DNA of 64,000 bases from an uncultured Eggerthella sp. Its GTDB lineage: Bacteria; Actinomycetota; Coriobacteriia; Coriobacteriales; Eggerthellaceae. This document shows positions 35,446 through 45,157 of this stretch, in pieces. Where the stretch lies: assembly GCA_900546175.1 (NCBI GenBank), contig URBX01000003.1, forward strand, positions 124,001-188,000, written 5' to 3'. The translations under genes were made by a program, and so were the position numbers. Below the pieces are notes generated by a model. The model did no database searches. It worked only from the letters and a program-made list of their open reading frames with translations, and was not told where the DNA came from. Position 1 is the stretch's first letter. Each line of letters opens with the position of its first letter.

Positions 35446-37614
35446 TTAGCCGGTACCGCCTTCACCGCCAGCGCCACCAGGGTCAGCACCTCCACCGGAA
35501 CCTTCGCCAGCACCACCGCCGGTTCCAGTGCCACCACCGGATCCCGTTTCACCGCCGGTTCCAGTGCCAGCTCCGCCACCAGCACCACCTGTTCCTTCAC
35601 CAGGAGTTGTTCCTTCTTCAGGAGTTGTTCCTTCTTCAGGAGTTTCAGTAGTTGTTTCTTCTTCTGTTGCTGGCGCCTCTTCGCCTTCCTTCTCAGGATT
35701 ATCTTCGTTGTCACTATAAGCGCCATGACCGATATCGAAAATGGTGTACTTCAACTGGGTAGTGCTTGTTGGGAATTTCTCGCTATCATGATTCTGCATA
35801 TAAGCCCTCATGAAGTTGCCGAAAATACCATCACAAGAAATAGAAGAAGACATCTGTACTTCTTCTCGTCCGCCAATCCAAATAGCTACTGAAAGCTGTG
35901 GGGTAATTCCGCAGAACCATTTGTCACGCCAGTTTTCGGAAGTACCAGTTTTACCCGCAACGTCCTGACTTCCAATATAAGCACCGCGACCAGTACCGCT
36001 GGTAACAACGCCACGAAGCATATCGGTTGCCGCCTGCGTAAGTGAGGTATCAAGTACCTTTTCGCCTGTAGTATCAGCTTCAAATACTACTTCGCCATTT
36101 GCGTTGATAATCTTTTCAACACAAATTGCCTTGCGATACGTACCGCCATTTGCAATAGTTGCGTACGCTTGGGCCATTTCACGAACAGTTACTTCTTGTG
36201 CGCCCAAGGTCAATGAAGGATATGCCTGAAGATCCTGTTCAATGCCGCATTTCTTAGCCATATCAACTAAAGCTTGAGGACCAATCTCAGTTACGAGTTC
36301 AGCAAAGCCAGTATTGGAAGAAATAGCAAGAGCATTTGCGAAGGTACGAACACCATAATCACTATTACCGTAGTTATGAACCGACCATCCGTTAATATTG
36401 ACAGTTCCTTCACAATCTAAGTTTGTTTCAGGAGAAATACCCTTATCCAAAGCTGCCAAAGTGGTAAAGGTCTTAAAAGACGAGCCTGGCTGACGTTTTG
36501 CCTGAGTTGCTAAGTTGAATTGATTCTCGCGATAATCACGACCGCCAACAAGAGCTTTAATATAGCCCGTGTCTGGGTCAACTGCAACTAAAGCACCTTC
36601 GATATTATCGTTCAAACGAGAAACGTAGTTGTTTACAGCCGCTTCTGCCTTGTCCTGCGTGTCAGGATCTAAGGTAGTAATAATGGTAAGACCGCCCTTG
36701 AAAAGCTCGTCGGTAGTGTATTCCTCTAACAAGGAATCACGAACGTAGCTGGTGAAGTATTCGTACTTATAAATGCCGTCGTTTGCCTCACCACTATCAG
36801 TAACGTTAAGAGTTAATGGAGTAGCAACTGCTTCATCATATTCTTCTTGAGTAATAACGTTATTTGAAAGCATACGTTGCAAAACAACATTACGACGGGC
36901 AAGACAGTTATCAGGGTGATCAATTGGATTGTTGTACGTTGGAGACTGAGGAATACCAATCAGAGTGGCCGATTCAACAATATCCAACTCAGATGCCGGT
37001 TTAGAGTAATAGCGAAGAGCCGCCGATTCAATACCATACGCACCACTACCGTAGTTAATGGTATTGAGGTACATGTTTAAAATCTCATCCTTGCTATACA
37101 TCTCTTCAAGCTTCAAAGAAATGTATGCTTCACGAACTTTACGCTTCAAGGTTGATTCAGTTGCCTCTTCAGCAAGAACCGTATTGCGAACGAACTGCTG
37201 AGTAATAGTAGAAGCGCCTTCTTTAGCGCCACCCGTAATATTTACCAAGAGCGCACGACCGATACCTAAAATATCAACACCGCTATGTTCATAGAAGCGT
37301 TCGTCTTCTGTTGCGATAGTGCCTTTAATTACATAGTCAGAAATTTGATCAAGAGCCACTGGCTCACGATTCTCTAGATAAAACTCTGCAAGAAGGGTTT
37401 CCCCGTCATTTGCATACACTTTTGTTTTTGAAGAATAGTTGTACTGACTTGAATCTTCGTAATCAGGAAGATCCTGAAGCCACGAAGCACCAACTGCAAA
37501 GGCAGCAATGCCGCCAATGCCCATAAGAATAACAAGAAGTCCTAAAGCAATTAAAAACTTTAGAAACGGTTGACGTTTTTTTGAGTTTCTCGAATGACGA
37601 GCGTGGGATGACAT
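35446..37614 (-). CDS. class A penicillin-binding protein (PBP1A-type) with glycine-rich tail
   Basis: 722 aa; polymerises and cross-links peptidoglycan outside the membrane. A short basic cytoplasmic N-terminus and one membrane helix (about 20-42) come first. The GT51 transglycosylase follows (EDERFYEHSGVD, GASTITQQFVRN, RKVREAYISLKLE), then the transpeptidase with SxxK in PGSSFKTF, SNTG and KTGTSENWRD. The last 80 residues are acidic and Thr-rich, then almost pure Gly with Ala, Thr, Ser and Glu, and include an exact 18-base tandem repeat (35601-35636) encoding EEGTTP twice. After the TAA the same frame stays glycine-rich through a second TAA to a TGA at 35377. Confidence 0.94.
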   Translation of the reverse strand: MSSHARHSRNSKKRQPFLKFLIALGLLVILMGIGGIAAFAVGASWLQDLPDYEDSSQYNYSSKTKVYANDGETLLAEFYLENREPVALDQISDYVIKGTIATEDERFYEHSGVDILGIGRALLVNITGGAKEGASTITQQFVRNTVLAEEATESTLKRKVREAYISLKLEEMYSKDEILNMYLNTINYGSGAYGIESAALRYYSKPASELDIVESATLIGIPQSPTYNNPIDHPDNCLARRNVVLQRMLSNNVITQEEYDEAVATPLTLNVTDSGEANDGIYKYEYFTSYVRDSLLEEYTTDELFKGGLTIITTLDPDTQDKAEAAVNNYVSRLNDNIEGALVAVDPDTGYIKALVGGRDYRENQFNLATQAKRQPGSSFKTFTTLAALDKGISPETNLDCEGTVNINGWSVHNYGNSDYGVRTFANALAISSNTGFAELVTEIGPQALVDMAKKCGIEQDLQAYPSLTLGAQEVTVREMAQAYATIANGGTYRKAICVEKIINANGEVVFEADTTGEKVLDTSLTQAATDMLRGVVTSGTGRGAYIGSQDVAGKTGTSENWRDKWFCGITPQLSVAIWIGGREEVQMSSSISCDGIFGNFMRAYMQNHDSEKFPTSTTQLKYTIFDIGHGAYSDNEDNPEKEGEEAPATEEETTTETPEEGTTPEEGTTPGEGTGGAGGGAGTGTGGETGSGGGTGTGGGAGEGSGGGADPGGAGGEGGTG
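35601..35636 (-). repeat. 18-bp tandem repeat in the PBP tail
   Basis: Two exact, adjacent copies of an 18-base unit (35601-35618 and 35619-35636) encode EEGTTP twice, with a diverged third (GEGT) on the downstream side. The repeat is in frame, so slippage would change tail length without loss of frame. Confidence 0.9.
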
Positions 37615-37705
37615 ATTACCTCCAAATTACAGATAATCATCATTCTACCACGCCCGATAAATACAGAATAAGGTTTACGCAGATATAACAGGATTAGCGG
37701 AAGAC

Positions 37706-39103
37706 CTACATATTTTCGAGGGTAATTTTATCCTGTTCAAGTTGACCTGAAGCCAATTCCATCTGCTCTTCTACCGCCTTATGGCCTGTTCCGCCATAAG
37801 TAGTGCGTGCTGCAACAATAGATTCCAAATCTAAGCATTCAATAATATCAGCTTCGAAAAGGCTGCTCTCGTTTTGGAAGTCTTCCAAAGACAGGTCGTC
37901 CAAATCGCATCCGCGCTTATCGCAAAGCAATACCAAATGGCCAACAACCTCATGAGCATTACGGAAAGGCATGCCTTTTTTAGCAAGATAGTCAGCAACA
38001 TCAGTTGCAGCAAGATAGCCTTTCTTTGCCTGAGCAAGCATAGCCTCTTCATTAACCTTCATGGTATCAATCATGCCTTCCATGCAAATACAACAATCAT
38101 ATAAGGTTTTTGCTGCATCGAAGGCACCTTCCTTATCTTCCTGAAGATCCTTGTTGTAAGCAAGAGGCAAACCTTTCAAGGTAATAAGAAGAGCAATCAA
38201 GTCACCTACTACACGGCCGCTCTTTCCACGGATAAGCTCTGCAAAGTCAGGATTCTTTTTCTGAGGCATGATAGAAGAGCCTGTTGAATACGCATCCGAC
38301 AAAGTGATGAAGCCAAATTCGGAGGTAGACCAAAGAATAATTTCTTCGCATAAGCGAGAAAGATGAATCATAGAAACGCTGCAGGCATAGTTCAAGTCAA
38401 GCAAAAAATCGCGATCAGACACCGCATCAAGAGAGTTAGGAATCATTGCTGAAAAGCCCAAATCTTCGGTGGTCTGTTCACGATTAAGTGGATAGGTAGT
38501 GCCCGCAAGTGCAGCACAACCCAAAGGGTTCATGTCTGCAGCAGCAAACGCGTCAGACAAACGTTGGAAGTCACGAGTAAACATCCAGTAGTAAGCCATA
38601 AAGTGGTGAGAAAGAAGTACTGGCTGAGCATGCTGCAAGTGAGTATATCCTGGAAGGATAACTCCGAAGTACTTCTTTGCTGCACCCATTAAAGCGCTTC
38701 TCAGCGCAATGTTAACCTGGAGTAGCTCACGAGCTAACTCTTTAGCGTAAAGACGAGTGTCGGTGCATACCTGATCATTACGGCTACGGCCAGTATGGAG
38801 ACGCGCTCCCGCATCACCAATGTTTTCAGTAAGAACTTTTTCAATTGACATATGAATGTCTTCATTATTGATGTCGAATTGAAAATCTCCCGCATCAATC
38901 TGTGCTTCGATTTCTGCCAAACCAGCCACAATCTTGTTCGCGTCTTCTTCTGAAATAACACCTTGAGCAGCAAGCATACGCGCATGAGCACAAGAACCAG
39001 CAATATCCTGATGGTACATTGCTTTATCTACCATCAACGAAGCGCCAAATTCCTGAGTAAATTCGCTAACTCCCTGTTCAAAACGACCAGACCATAAAGC
39101 CAT
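37706..39103 (-). CDS. argH: argininosuccinate lyase
   Basis: 465 aa; splits argininosuccinate into arginine and fumarate, the last step of arginine synthesis. It has the fumarase/aspartase-superfamily loop GSSIMPQKKNPDFAELIRGK near residue 275, the HTGRSRNDQVCTD patch near 106 and HLQHAQPVLLSHH near 155. Length is normal. It is the last gene of the arg cluster, 33 bases after argG, with GGGAGATACTTC before the ATG. Confidence 0.97.
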   Translation of the reverse strand: MALWSGRFEQGVSEFTQEFGASLMVDKAMYHQDIAGSCAHARMLAAQGVISEEDANKIVAGLAEIEAQIDAGDFQFDINNEDIHMSIEKVLTENIGDAGARLHTGRSRNDQVCTDTRLYAKELARELLQVNIALRSALMGAAKKYFGVILPGYTHLQHAQPVLLSHHFMAYYWMFTRDFQRLSDAFAAADMNPLGCAALAGTTYPLNREQTTEDLGFSAMIPNSLDAVSDRDFLLDLNYACSVSMIHLSRLCEEIILWSTSEFGFITLSDAYSTGSSIMPQKKNPDFAELIRGKSGRVVGDLIALLITLKGLPLAYNKDLQEDKEGAFDAAKTLYDCCICMEGMIDTMKVNEEAMLAQAKKGYLAATDVADYLAKKGMPFRNAHEVVGHLVLLCDKRGCDLDDLSLEDFQNESSLFEADIIECLDLESIVAARTTYGGTGHKAVEEQMELASGQLEQDKITLENM

Positions 39104-39136
39104 GAAGTATCTCCCGATTCCCTTTTAACCTGCTAA

Positions 39137-40360
39137 TTATTCGCCGTCAGTAATTCCCTGTGTACGACGGTTTGCAGACCAAGTGGTAGTGCTCAGGCTG
39201 TAAAGCTCAATAAAGCCCTTTGCAGCTGCATGGTTAAAGGTGTCTGCTGAGTCATAAGTTGCCAAACCATAGTCATACAAAGAGAAGTCAGACTTGCGAC
39301 CAACTACCGTGCAAGTACCCTTGTAGAACTTCAAGCGGATAGTACCAGTTACGCACTTCTGAGTCTGCTTCAAGAATGCATCAAGAGCTGCCTTAAGTGG
39401 GCTGAACCACTGTCCGTTATAAACAAGAGTTGCCCAATCAAGCTCTACATGATACTTATAGCGCATTACTTCACGCTCAAGACACATCTCTTCCAATGCA
39501 CGATGAGCAGCAATAAGAGACAAAGCGCCTGGAGCTTCATAGCACTCACGGCTCTTTACGCCAATCATACGATTTTCAATCATGTCGATACGACCAAAAC
39601 CGTTTGAGCCAGCAATCTGATTCATCTTTTCAATGATCTGCCAATAAGACATCTCTTCGCCATCAAGAGCGCAAGGAATACCTGCATTGAAAGAAACCTC
39701 AACGAACGTTGCCTGGTCAGGAGCTTCTTCAGGATGAACAGTCATAGTGTAGATATCGGTTGGAGGCATGTTCCATGGGTTTTCCAAAACACCACACTCA
39801 ATTGCACGACCCCAAAGGTTGTCATCGATAGAGTAAGGATTCTCTTTAGAAGTAGGAACCTCTACACCATGAGCAGCTGCCCAGTCCATCTCCTCATTAC
39901 GGGTTTTAAGATCCCATTCGCGAACAGGAGCAATGATTTCGATATCTGGATCAAGAGCCTTGATAGAAGTCTCAAAGCGAACCTGGTCATTTCCCTTACC
40001 AGTGCAGCCATGAGCAATATATTTTGCGCCCGTTTTATGAGCAATATCTACCAAATGCTTAGAGATAAGCGGACGAGACAATGCGGAAACCAATGGATAC
40101 TTCTGCTCAAACATTGCATTTGCAGCAAGAGCTTTATCCAAGTATTCGTTTACGAAGATTTCGCGCATATCAAGAACATAGCACTCAAGAGCGCCTGTGC
40201 GCAAAGCCTTAGCCTTTACTGCCTCAAGGCCGTCATGCTCCTGGCCTACTTCGCCAACAACTGCAATTACGTCAAGGCCTTTTTCTTCCTGGAGCCATTT
40301 GATGCATACTGAAGTGTCAAGACCACCAGAGTATGCAAGAACACATTTATCTTTTGCCAT
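39137..40360 (-). CDS. argG: argininosuccinate synthase
   Basis: 407 aa; joins citrulline and aspartate using ATP. The PP-loop is CVLAYSGGLDTSV at the N-terminus. HGCTGKGNDQVRFE and the NPYSIDDNLWGRAIECG stretch are diagnostic. ATG 40360 is used because AAAGAAAGGT lies before it and the family begins there; the frame also opens 17 residues earlier. A 139-base gap, unusually large for this cluster, separates it from argD and contains an AT-rich inverted repeat, so argG-argH may have their own promoter. Confidence 0.97.
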   Translation of the reverse strand: MAKDKCVLAYSGGLDTSVCIKWLQEEKGLDVIAVVGEVGQEHDGLEAVKAKALRTGALECYVLDMREIFVNEYLDKALAANAMFEQKYPLVSALSRPLISKHLVDIAHKTGAKYIAHGCTGKGNDQVRFETSIKALDPDIEIIAPVREWDLKTRNEEMDWAAAHGVEVPTSKENPYSIDDNLWGRAIECGVLENPWNMPPTDIYTMTVHPEEAPDQATFVEVSFNAGIPCALDGEEMSYWQIIEKMNQIAGSNGFGRIDMIENRMIGVKSRECYEAPGALSLIAAHRALEEMCLEREVMRYKYHVELDWATLVYNGQWFSPLKAALDAFLKQTQKCVTGTIRLKFYKGTCTVVGRKSDFSLYDYGLATYDSADTFNHAAAKGFIELYSLSTTTWSANRRTQGITDGE

Positions 40361-40438
40361 CGTTTTTACCTTTCTTTGGCTTTTGTATTCTTTCGTTTGT
40401 TCTTTAGTCAAGTACCGTAACTTTGTAATAGTAAATCA

Positions 40439-40469
40439 TTCTCTTTTACTATGCATTAATAAAAGAGAA
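40439..40469 (-). promoter_or_regulatory. AT-rich inverted repeat before argG
   Basis: TTCTCTTTTA (40439-40448) and TAAAAGAGAA (40460-40469) are perfect 10-bp arms around CTATGCATTAA. The centre resembles the TATGCATTAATA flavour of ArgR boxes. It lies in the only sizeable gap of the arg cluster, about 80 bases before argG. Confidence 0.45.
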
Positions 40470-40499
40470 AACTTTGCAAGCCTTTTACTTTGAAAGCTC

Positions 40500-41738
40500 T
40501 TAATCTTCTTCGCGTGCTTCTTCGAAAATTTCAGGCAAAGCGTCAATAAGCTGATCGATATGGTAGGTTTCGCAAATCAATGGAGGAAGGAAACGCAAGG
40601 TATGAGGACCAGTTGCATTGATAACGAAGCCTTCACCAAGAGCTTCTTCAACAACACGATGAGCGTCCAAATCTTCCTTCAAGTCTGCGCCAATCATCAA
40701 ACCGCTTCCGCGCACTTCAACAATGTCATCTAACTGAGAGAGTTTCTCTGCGAAGTAATCGCCCGTTTCAGTTACACGAGTGTCAAAAGCGCCCTTTGAT
40801 AAGGTTGACAAGGTTGCATGAGCAGCAGCCATTGCCAAGTTAGAACCACCAAAGGTTGAGCCGTGATCACCAGGTTCAAATGCTTCAGCTACCTCAATAC
40901 GAGCAGCACAAGCGCCCATTGGGAAACCGGAAGCAATACCCTTTGCCATAGTGATAATGTCTGGAGTGATACCCAAATTCTGGAACATGAATGGATTTTC
41001 ACCACAGCGATAAAAACCAGTCTGAACTTCGTCTGCAATAATCAAAACACCCATCTGGCGTGCTATTTTGCAAACTTCAAACATGTAGTCTCCATCGCAA
41101 GGCTTTACGCCGCCTTCGCCCTGAATAGGCTCAATCATAACAGCAGCAATGGTGCCCATATTGTCGAAGAGTGCTTTACGCATAGCCTCTAAGTCGTTCA
41201 TTGGAACACTCATAAAGCCCTGAGGCAAAGGCTGGAATGCTTCTTGCTTTGCTGGCTGAGCAGTTGCTGCAAGTGTTGCAAGAGTACGGCCATGGAAGCT
41301 GCCATCAAAGGTAATAATGGTCTGAGCATTTGGGTTTTGGTTAACCTTACGCTGGTACAAACGAGCGAGCTTGATAGCGCATTCGTTAGCTTCAGCACCA
41401 GAGTTTGCGAAGAACACAGGCCATGGTGCACGGAAGAATCCTGGCACACATTCGTTAAGCATGTTAGAAATAATCTCTGCTACTTCAGCACGATGCTCAA
41501 TGTAGTAGTAATTGCCAACATGAATCAGTTTTTCAGCCTGTTCTTTAATGCCTTTTACTACCGCAGGATGACAATGGCCCAAGGAATCGGCTCCAATACC
41601 CGCAATAAAATCCAAGTAAGTATTACCACAATCGTCTTTTAATTCCATTCCCTTGCCCTCAACAAACATCACTGGTTTGCGAGCGAAGGTTTTCATTACA
41701 AAACGCTGTTCTAGTTTTTTAGTTTCATTAAATCCCAT
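40500..41738 (-). CDS. argD: acetylornithine aminotransferase
   Basis: A 412-aa class III PLP aminotransferase. It has the N-terminal YLDFIAGIGADSLGHCHP motif, FANSGAEANECAIKLAR for the cofactor phosphate, the FDGSFHGRTLA segment, EPIQGEGGV, LIIADEVQTGFYR and the lysine in TMAKGIASGFP. It converts N-acetylglutamate semialdehyde to N-acetylornithine. It lies 31 bases after argB; AAAGGAATTCTCC precedes the ATG. Class III relatives such as ornithine aminotransferase are excluded by the gene context. Confidence 0.95.
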   Translation of the reverse strand: MGFNETKKLEQRFVMKTFARKPVMFVEGKGMELKDDCGNTYLDFIAGIGADSLGHCHPAVVKGIKEQAEKLIHVGNYYYIEHRAEVAEIISNMLNECVPGFFRAPWPVFFANSGAEANECAIKLARLYQRKVNQNPNAQTIITFDGSFHGRTLATLAATAQPAKQEAFQPLPQGFMSVPMNDLEAMRKALFDNMGTIAAVMIEPIQGEGGVKPCDGDYMFEVCKIARQMGVLIIADEVQTGFYRCGENPFMFQNLGITPDIITMAKGIASGFPMGACAARIEVAEAFEPGDHGSTFGGSNLAMAAAHATLSTLSKGAFDTRVTETGDYFAEKLSQLDDIVEVRGSGLMIGADLKEDLDAHRVVEEALGEGFVINATGPHTLRFLPPLICETYHIDQLIDALPEIFEEAREED

Positions 41739-41769
41739 GGAGAATTCCTTTCACGAGTATCCGGATATT

Positions 41770-42714
41770 CTAAAGGTTTTCGATTAGACGAGAAGCCAAA
41801 ATTCCTAAAGGATGCGTATCGTACAAACAAGCTTCATCAGTTGCATGAATTACCGTACCAACACCTGCGGAAGTAAGCAATTCAAGCAAGATAGCATGAG
41901 GAGTTGTTCCGTTGACAATATGAGCACGGAATACGCCATTTTCCAACGCATGAATACAGGAATTTAGCTTTGGAATCATACCTGATGCAGCCTTGCCCGA
42001 CTCAACTAATTCTCGTGCTTCATCAAGTGTCATGTTGGAAACAAGAGAAGTTTTGTCTTCAAAATCTTCATAATAGCCATCAACATCAGTCAAGAAGAGA
42101 ATCTTATGAGCGCCAATTGCTCCTGCAATAGAACCCGCAGCAATGTCAGCATTAATGTTGTAGGAACCGCCATCAGTTCCTAAACCAACTGAAGCAATGA
42201 TTGGCACATAATCTGCTTCGATAAGCGTGTTGATGAGATCTGCGTTTACTTCTTTAACAAAGCCAACACGTCCAAGTTCTGGATCAAGGTTTTTCGAAAT
42301 AATAGTGCCCGCATCGGAACCATTGATGCCAACAGCCAAATTGCCATGAGCATTCATGGAGCGAACAAGCTCTTCGTTTACCTTGCCAACTAAGGTCATC
42401 TTCACTACTTCCATAGCCTCATCGGAAGTAACACGCTGACCATTCTTAAACGTAAAAGGAATCTTAAAGATTTCCATATTCTTATTAATAGCATGGCCGC
42501 CGCCATGAACAATTACCGGATTAACGCCCATAATCTTGAGCATGACAATATCGCTCATCACCGCATCGCGCAACTCATTGTCAATCATTGCTGCGCCGCC
42601 ATATTTAATTACTACCGTTTTACCCGTAATATTCTTTATCCACGGAAATGCATCAGTTAAAACATCTGCTGTTATAGGATCTAGAACCCTTCCGGTATCT
42701 TTTGCATATTTCAT
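41770..42714 (-). CDS. argB: acetylglutamate kinase
   Basis: 314 aa; phosphorylates N-acetylglutamate. It has the amino-acid kinase signature TVVIKYGGAAM near residue 35, VIVHGGGHAINKNMEI, NGSDAGTI and LTDVDGYYED. It overlaps argJ by the 4-base ATGA, a sign of translational coupling. An N-terminal extension of about 20 residues before the kinase core, as in arginine-inhibited forms, suggests possible feedback control by arginine. Confidence 0.96.
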   Translation of the reverse strand: MKYAKDTGRVLDPITADVLTDAFPWIKNITGKTVVIKYGGAAMIDNELRDAVMSDIVMLKIMGVNPVIVHGGGHAINKNMEIFKIPFTFKNGQRVTSDEAMEVVKMTLVGKVNEELVRSMNAHGNLAVGINGSDAGTIISKNLDPELGRVGFVKEVNADLINTLIEADYVPIIASVGLGTDGGSYNINADIAAGSIAGAIGAHKILFLTDVDGYYEDFEDKTSLVSNMTLDEARELVESGKAASGMIPKLNSCIHALENGVFRAHIVNGTTPHAILLELLTSAGVGTVIHATDEACLYDTHPLGILASRLIENL

Positions 42715-43964
42715 GATCTATAGTCTCCATTAATTGATACATAGTCGTGGGAAAAATCGCAGGTCCACATGGTAGCTTGGCCGCTGCCAGCACCCAAATC
42801 AGCTTCCAAAACAATTTCAGGAAGTTCGAATCTGCGCAAAGCTTCCTCTTCGCTGAATTCTACAGTTAAACCATCACGACAAACAGGAATTCCCATGATA
42901 TCAATAGAAACATCTTCCTGCTTAAAAGTTGCGCCTGACCTGCCTAAAGCACCCGCAATTCTACCCCAATTTGCGTCATGGCCATAAATTGCAGTTTTTA
43001 CCAAAGGAGAGTTTGCTACAGTTCTTGCCGCAAGCTCCGCCTCGTCATCATTTACCGCACCAGTCACCTTTACCGTTACTAACTTGGTTGCGCCTTCACC
43101 GTCAGATGCCATCTTGCGTGCCATTTTCTGGGCAACTTGCTTCAAGCCTTCAGCAAATTCCTCATAGGCAACGCTACCTTCTTCAATCAAAGGAGCATCT
43201 GGCAAAACCGCTTTACCAGAAGCAAAAATGAAGCAGGAGTCATTGGTTGAAGTATCACCATCAACCGTAACCTTATTAAAGCTCACGTTTACTGCCTCAA
43301 CAAGTGCGCTGTGAAGTGCTTTTGAAGAAACAGGAGCGTCGGTAGTAAGTACCGCAATCATGGTTGCCATATTTGGCATGATCATGCCTGCGCCTTTACA
43401 CATGCCGCCAATCGTAAAAGTTGCACCTTGATATGTTGGGTCTTGAGTTTTGTAGCAAATTGCTTCCTCTTTTGGCACGGTGTCGGTAGTCATGATTGCA
43501 CGAGCAGCTTCATGACCTCTATCAGCTGAAAGGCTTTCATGGAGTGAAGGGATAGCCGTTTTGAATGGATCCGTTTTGAGAAGCTGGCCAATAACGCCAG
43601 TTGAAGCCACCAAAACATCCTCTTCGGCACATCCAACTGAATCTGCAACAATAGCGCATGTTTCCCGAGAAGCCTCCAGACCAATATAACCTGTTGCAGC
43701 ATTTGCGGTACCAGAGTTGATTACCACTGCACGAGCAAATCCATAATTCACGTTATCTAAATGTTCCCGAGAAACGGTAACAGGCGCTGCGCAGAACACA
43801 TTCTTGGTGAACGTAGCGGCTGCAGGGCACAATTCGTCTGCTTCTACCAATGCCACATCAAGACGTGTTGGTTCAGCTCTAAAGCCTGCATGAATCCCTC
43901 CCGCCCTGAAGCCTTGAGCGGAACAAACATTTCCGTCTTCAATGGTTTCGTAAGTTACTGTCAT
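42711..43964 (-). CDS. argJ: bifunctional glutamate N-acetyltransferase / ornithine acetyltransferase
   Basis: 417 aa; recycles the acetyl group from acetylornithine to glutamate. It is made as a precursor that cuts itself before the threonine in PNMATMIAVLTTDA, which is intact here (near residue 190). KGAGMIMP, VDGDTSTNDS and the C-terminal YGHDANWGRIAGA match the family. ATG 43964 has GAGGATTAACT at good distance; an upstream GTG/ATG start is unnecessary. Having argJ means the pathway is the cyclic one, and no argE or argA is needed. Confidence 0.96.
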   Translation of the reverse strand: MTVTYETIEDGNVCSAQGFRAGGIHAGFRAEPTRLDVALVEADELCPAAATFTKNVFCAAPVTVSREHLDNVNYGFARAVVINSGTANAATGYIGLEASRETCAIVADSVGCAEEDVLVASTGVIGQLLKTDPFKTAIPSLHESLSADRGHEAARAIMTTDTVPKEEAICYKTQDPTYQGATFTIGGMCKGAGMIMPNMATMIAVLTTDAPVSSKALHSALVEAVNVSFNKVTVDGDTSTNDSCFIFASGKAVLPDAPLIEEGSVAYEEFAEGLKQVAQKMARKMASDGEGATKLVTVKVTGAVNDDEAELAARTVANSPLVKTAIYGHDANWGRIAGALGRSGATFKQEDVSIDIMGIPVCRDGLTVEFSEEEALRRFELPEIVLEADLGAGSGQATMWTCDFSHDYVSINGDYRS

Positions 43965-44051
43965 AGTTAATCCTCTATCCAATAAAGAAAAGAAGGCTGG
44001 TTTATTGTTGGTATGCCCACCACTTAAACCTACTTCTTTTCGTGGCTGATG

Positions 44052-45113
44052 TTAAATTGCGGTTCCCGTTGCCTCCAAGCCAAGAGTCTGAGGGAAACCA
44101 CACACGATATTTGCACACTGAAGCGCCTGACCAGCGGCGCCTTTCAGTAGATTATCAATTGCACAAGTAGCAATTAAAGATCGAGTTGGTTTGTGAAGCG
44201 CAAGACCAATGTGAGCATAGTTTGTTCCTACTACCGAAGAGGTTTTTGGTTGCTGACCAAGTGGCAACACCTTAACAAACGGACAATGGTCATTGTCATA
44301 TTTCTCAACATAGCGCTTATGAATATCTTCGAGCGAAAAGTTTTCGAATGCTTCTTCAGTCAAACGCATAGTCACCGTAGAGAGTAATCCCCTTGAAGCA
44401 GGAGCAAGATGCGGCGTAAAGACCAAGCGGTCTTCGAGACCTAAAATCTGCTCGATTTCAGGAGTGTGCCTGTGGCTCGACACGCCGTATGCCTCAAAGT
44501 TTTCGTTACCGCTGCAGAAATGAGTACGCTGACTTGGTGTACGCCCAGCACCTGTAATGCCTGAAATAGCATCAACAACAACTACGCCTTCGGTTAACTC
44601 AATTGCAGGCATAGCAGCAAGAGACGTGGCTGTTGGGTAGCAGCCTGCGCATGCCACCAAAGTCTCACAACCTGAATCGTAAACGTGCTTCATCTGATGC
44701 AAGTCGTGAGGAAATAGCTCAGGCAAACCAAAAGCACGAATCTCCAACAACTCAGGAGAAGTATGAGGCGCATACCATTTCTCAAAGGTTTCAACATTAT
44801 CTAAACGGTAGTCTGCCGACAGATCAAAAACAGCGGTATAACGCTTAAGCAGTTCAGGCACCATATCCATAGCAACCGTATGAGGGGTTGCCATAAATAC
44901 CACATCACACTTTGCTAAGTTTTCAGTGTCATGACTCTCAAAAACAAGGTCACATACATCAAGAAGTGCTGGGTATAAATCGGTTACTTTCTGGCCTTTA
45001 TCAGAATTTGACGTAACGCAAACAAGATCAAACTCAGGGTGTCGGGAAAGAAGTCGGACCAGTTCTGCCCCTGCATAGCCAGCTGCACCCACAATTCCAA
45101 CTTTTAATCCCAT
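44052..45113 (-). CDS. argC: N-acetyl-gamma-glutamyl-phosphate reductase
   Basis: 353 aa; reduces the acyl-phosphate made by ArgB with NADPH. The Rossmann start is KVGIVGAAGYAGAELVRLL, the active cysteine is in ACAGCYPTAT (near 148), and HRHTPEIEQIL follows. ATG 45113 is preferred (AAGGTGAGAAG before it); the frame could begin 13 residues earlier. It is the first gene of the cluster argC-J-B-D-G-H. A 15-base palindrome AAATGC-TGA-GCATTT (45158-45172) lies about 45 bases upstream. Confidence 0.96.
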   Translation of the reverse strand: MGLKVGIVGAAGYAGAELVRLLSRHPEFDLVCVTSNSDKGQKVTDLYPALLDVCDLVFESHDTENLAKCDVVFMATPHTVAMDMVPELLKRYTAVFDLSADYRLDNVETFEKWYAPHTSPELLEIRAFGLPELFPHDLHQMKHVYDSGCETLVACAGCYPTATSLAAMPAIELTEGVVVVDAISGITGAGRTPSQRTHFCSGNENFEAYGVSSHRHTPEIEQILGLEDRLVFTPHLAPASRGLLSTVTMRLTEEAFENFSLEDIHKRYVEKYDNDHCPFVKVLPLGQQPKTSSVVGTNYAHIGLALHKPTRSLIATCAIDNLLKGAAGQALQCANIVCGFPQTLGLEATGTAI

Positions 45114-45157
45114 TCTTCTCACCTTCCAGTGTCTTGTTGCCATCCTATTCAAACCTC

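Noticed and set aside
35313..35726. 137-codon minus-strand frame with LKK and VPAKV repeats
   Set aside because: It is the shifted-frame shadow of the repetitive glycine-rich PBP tail.
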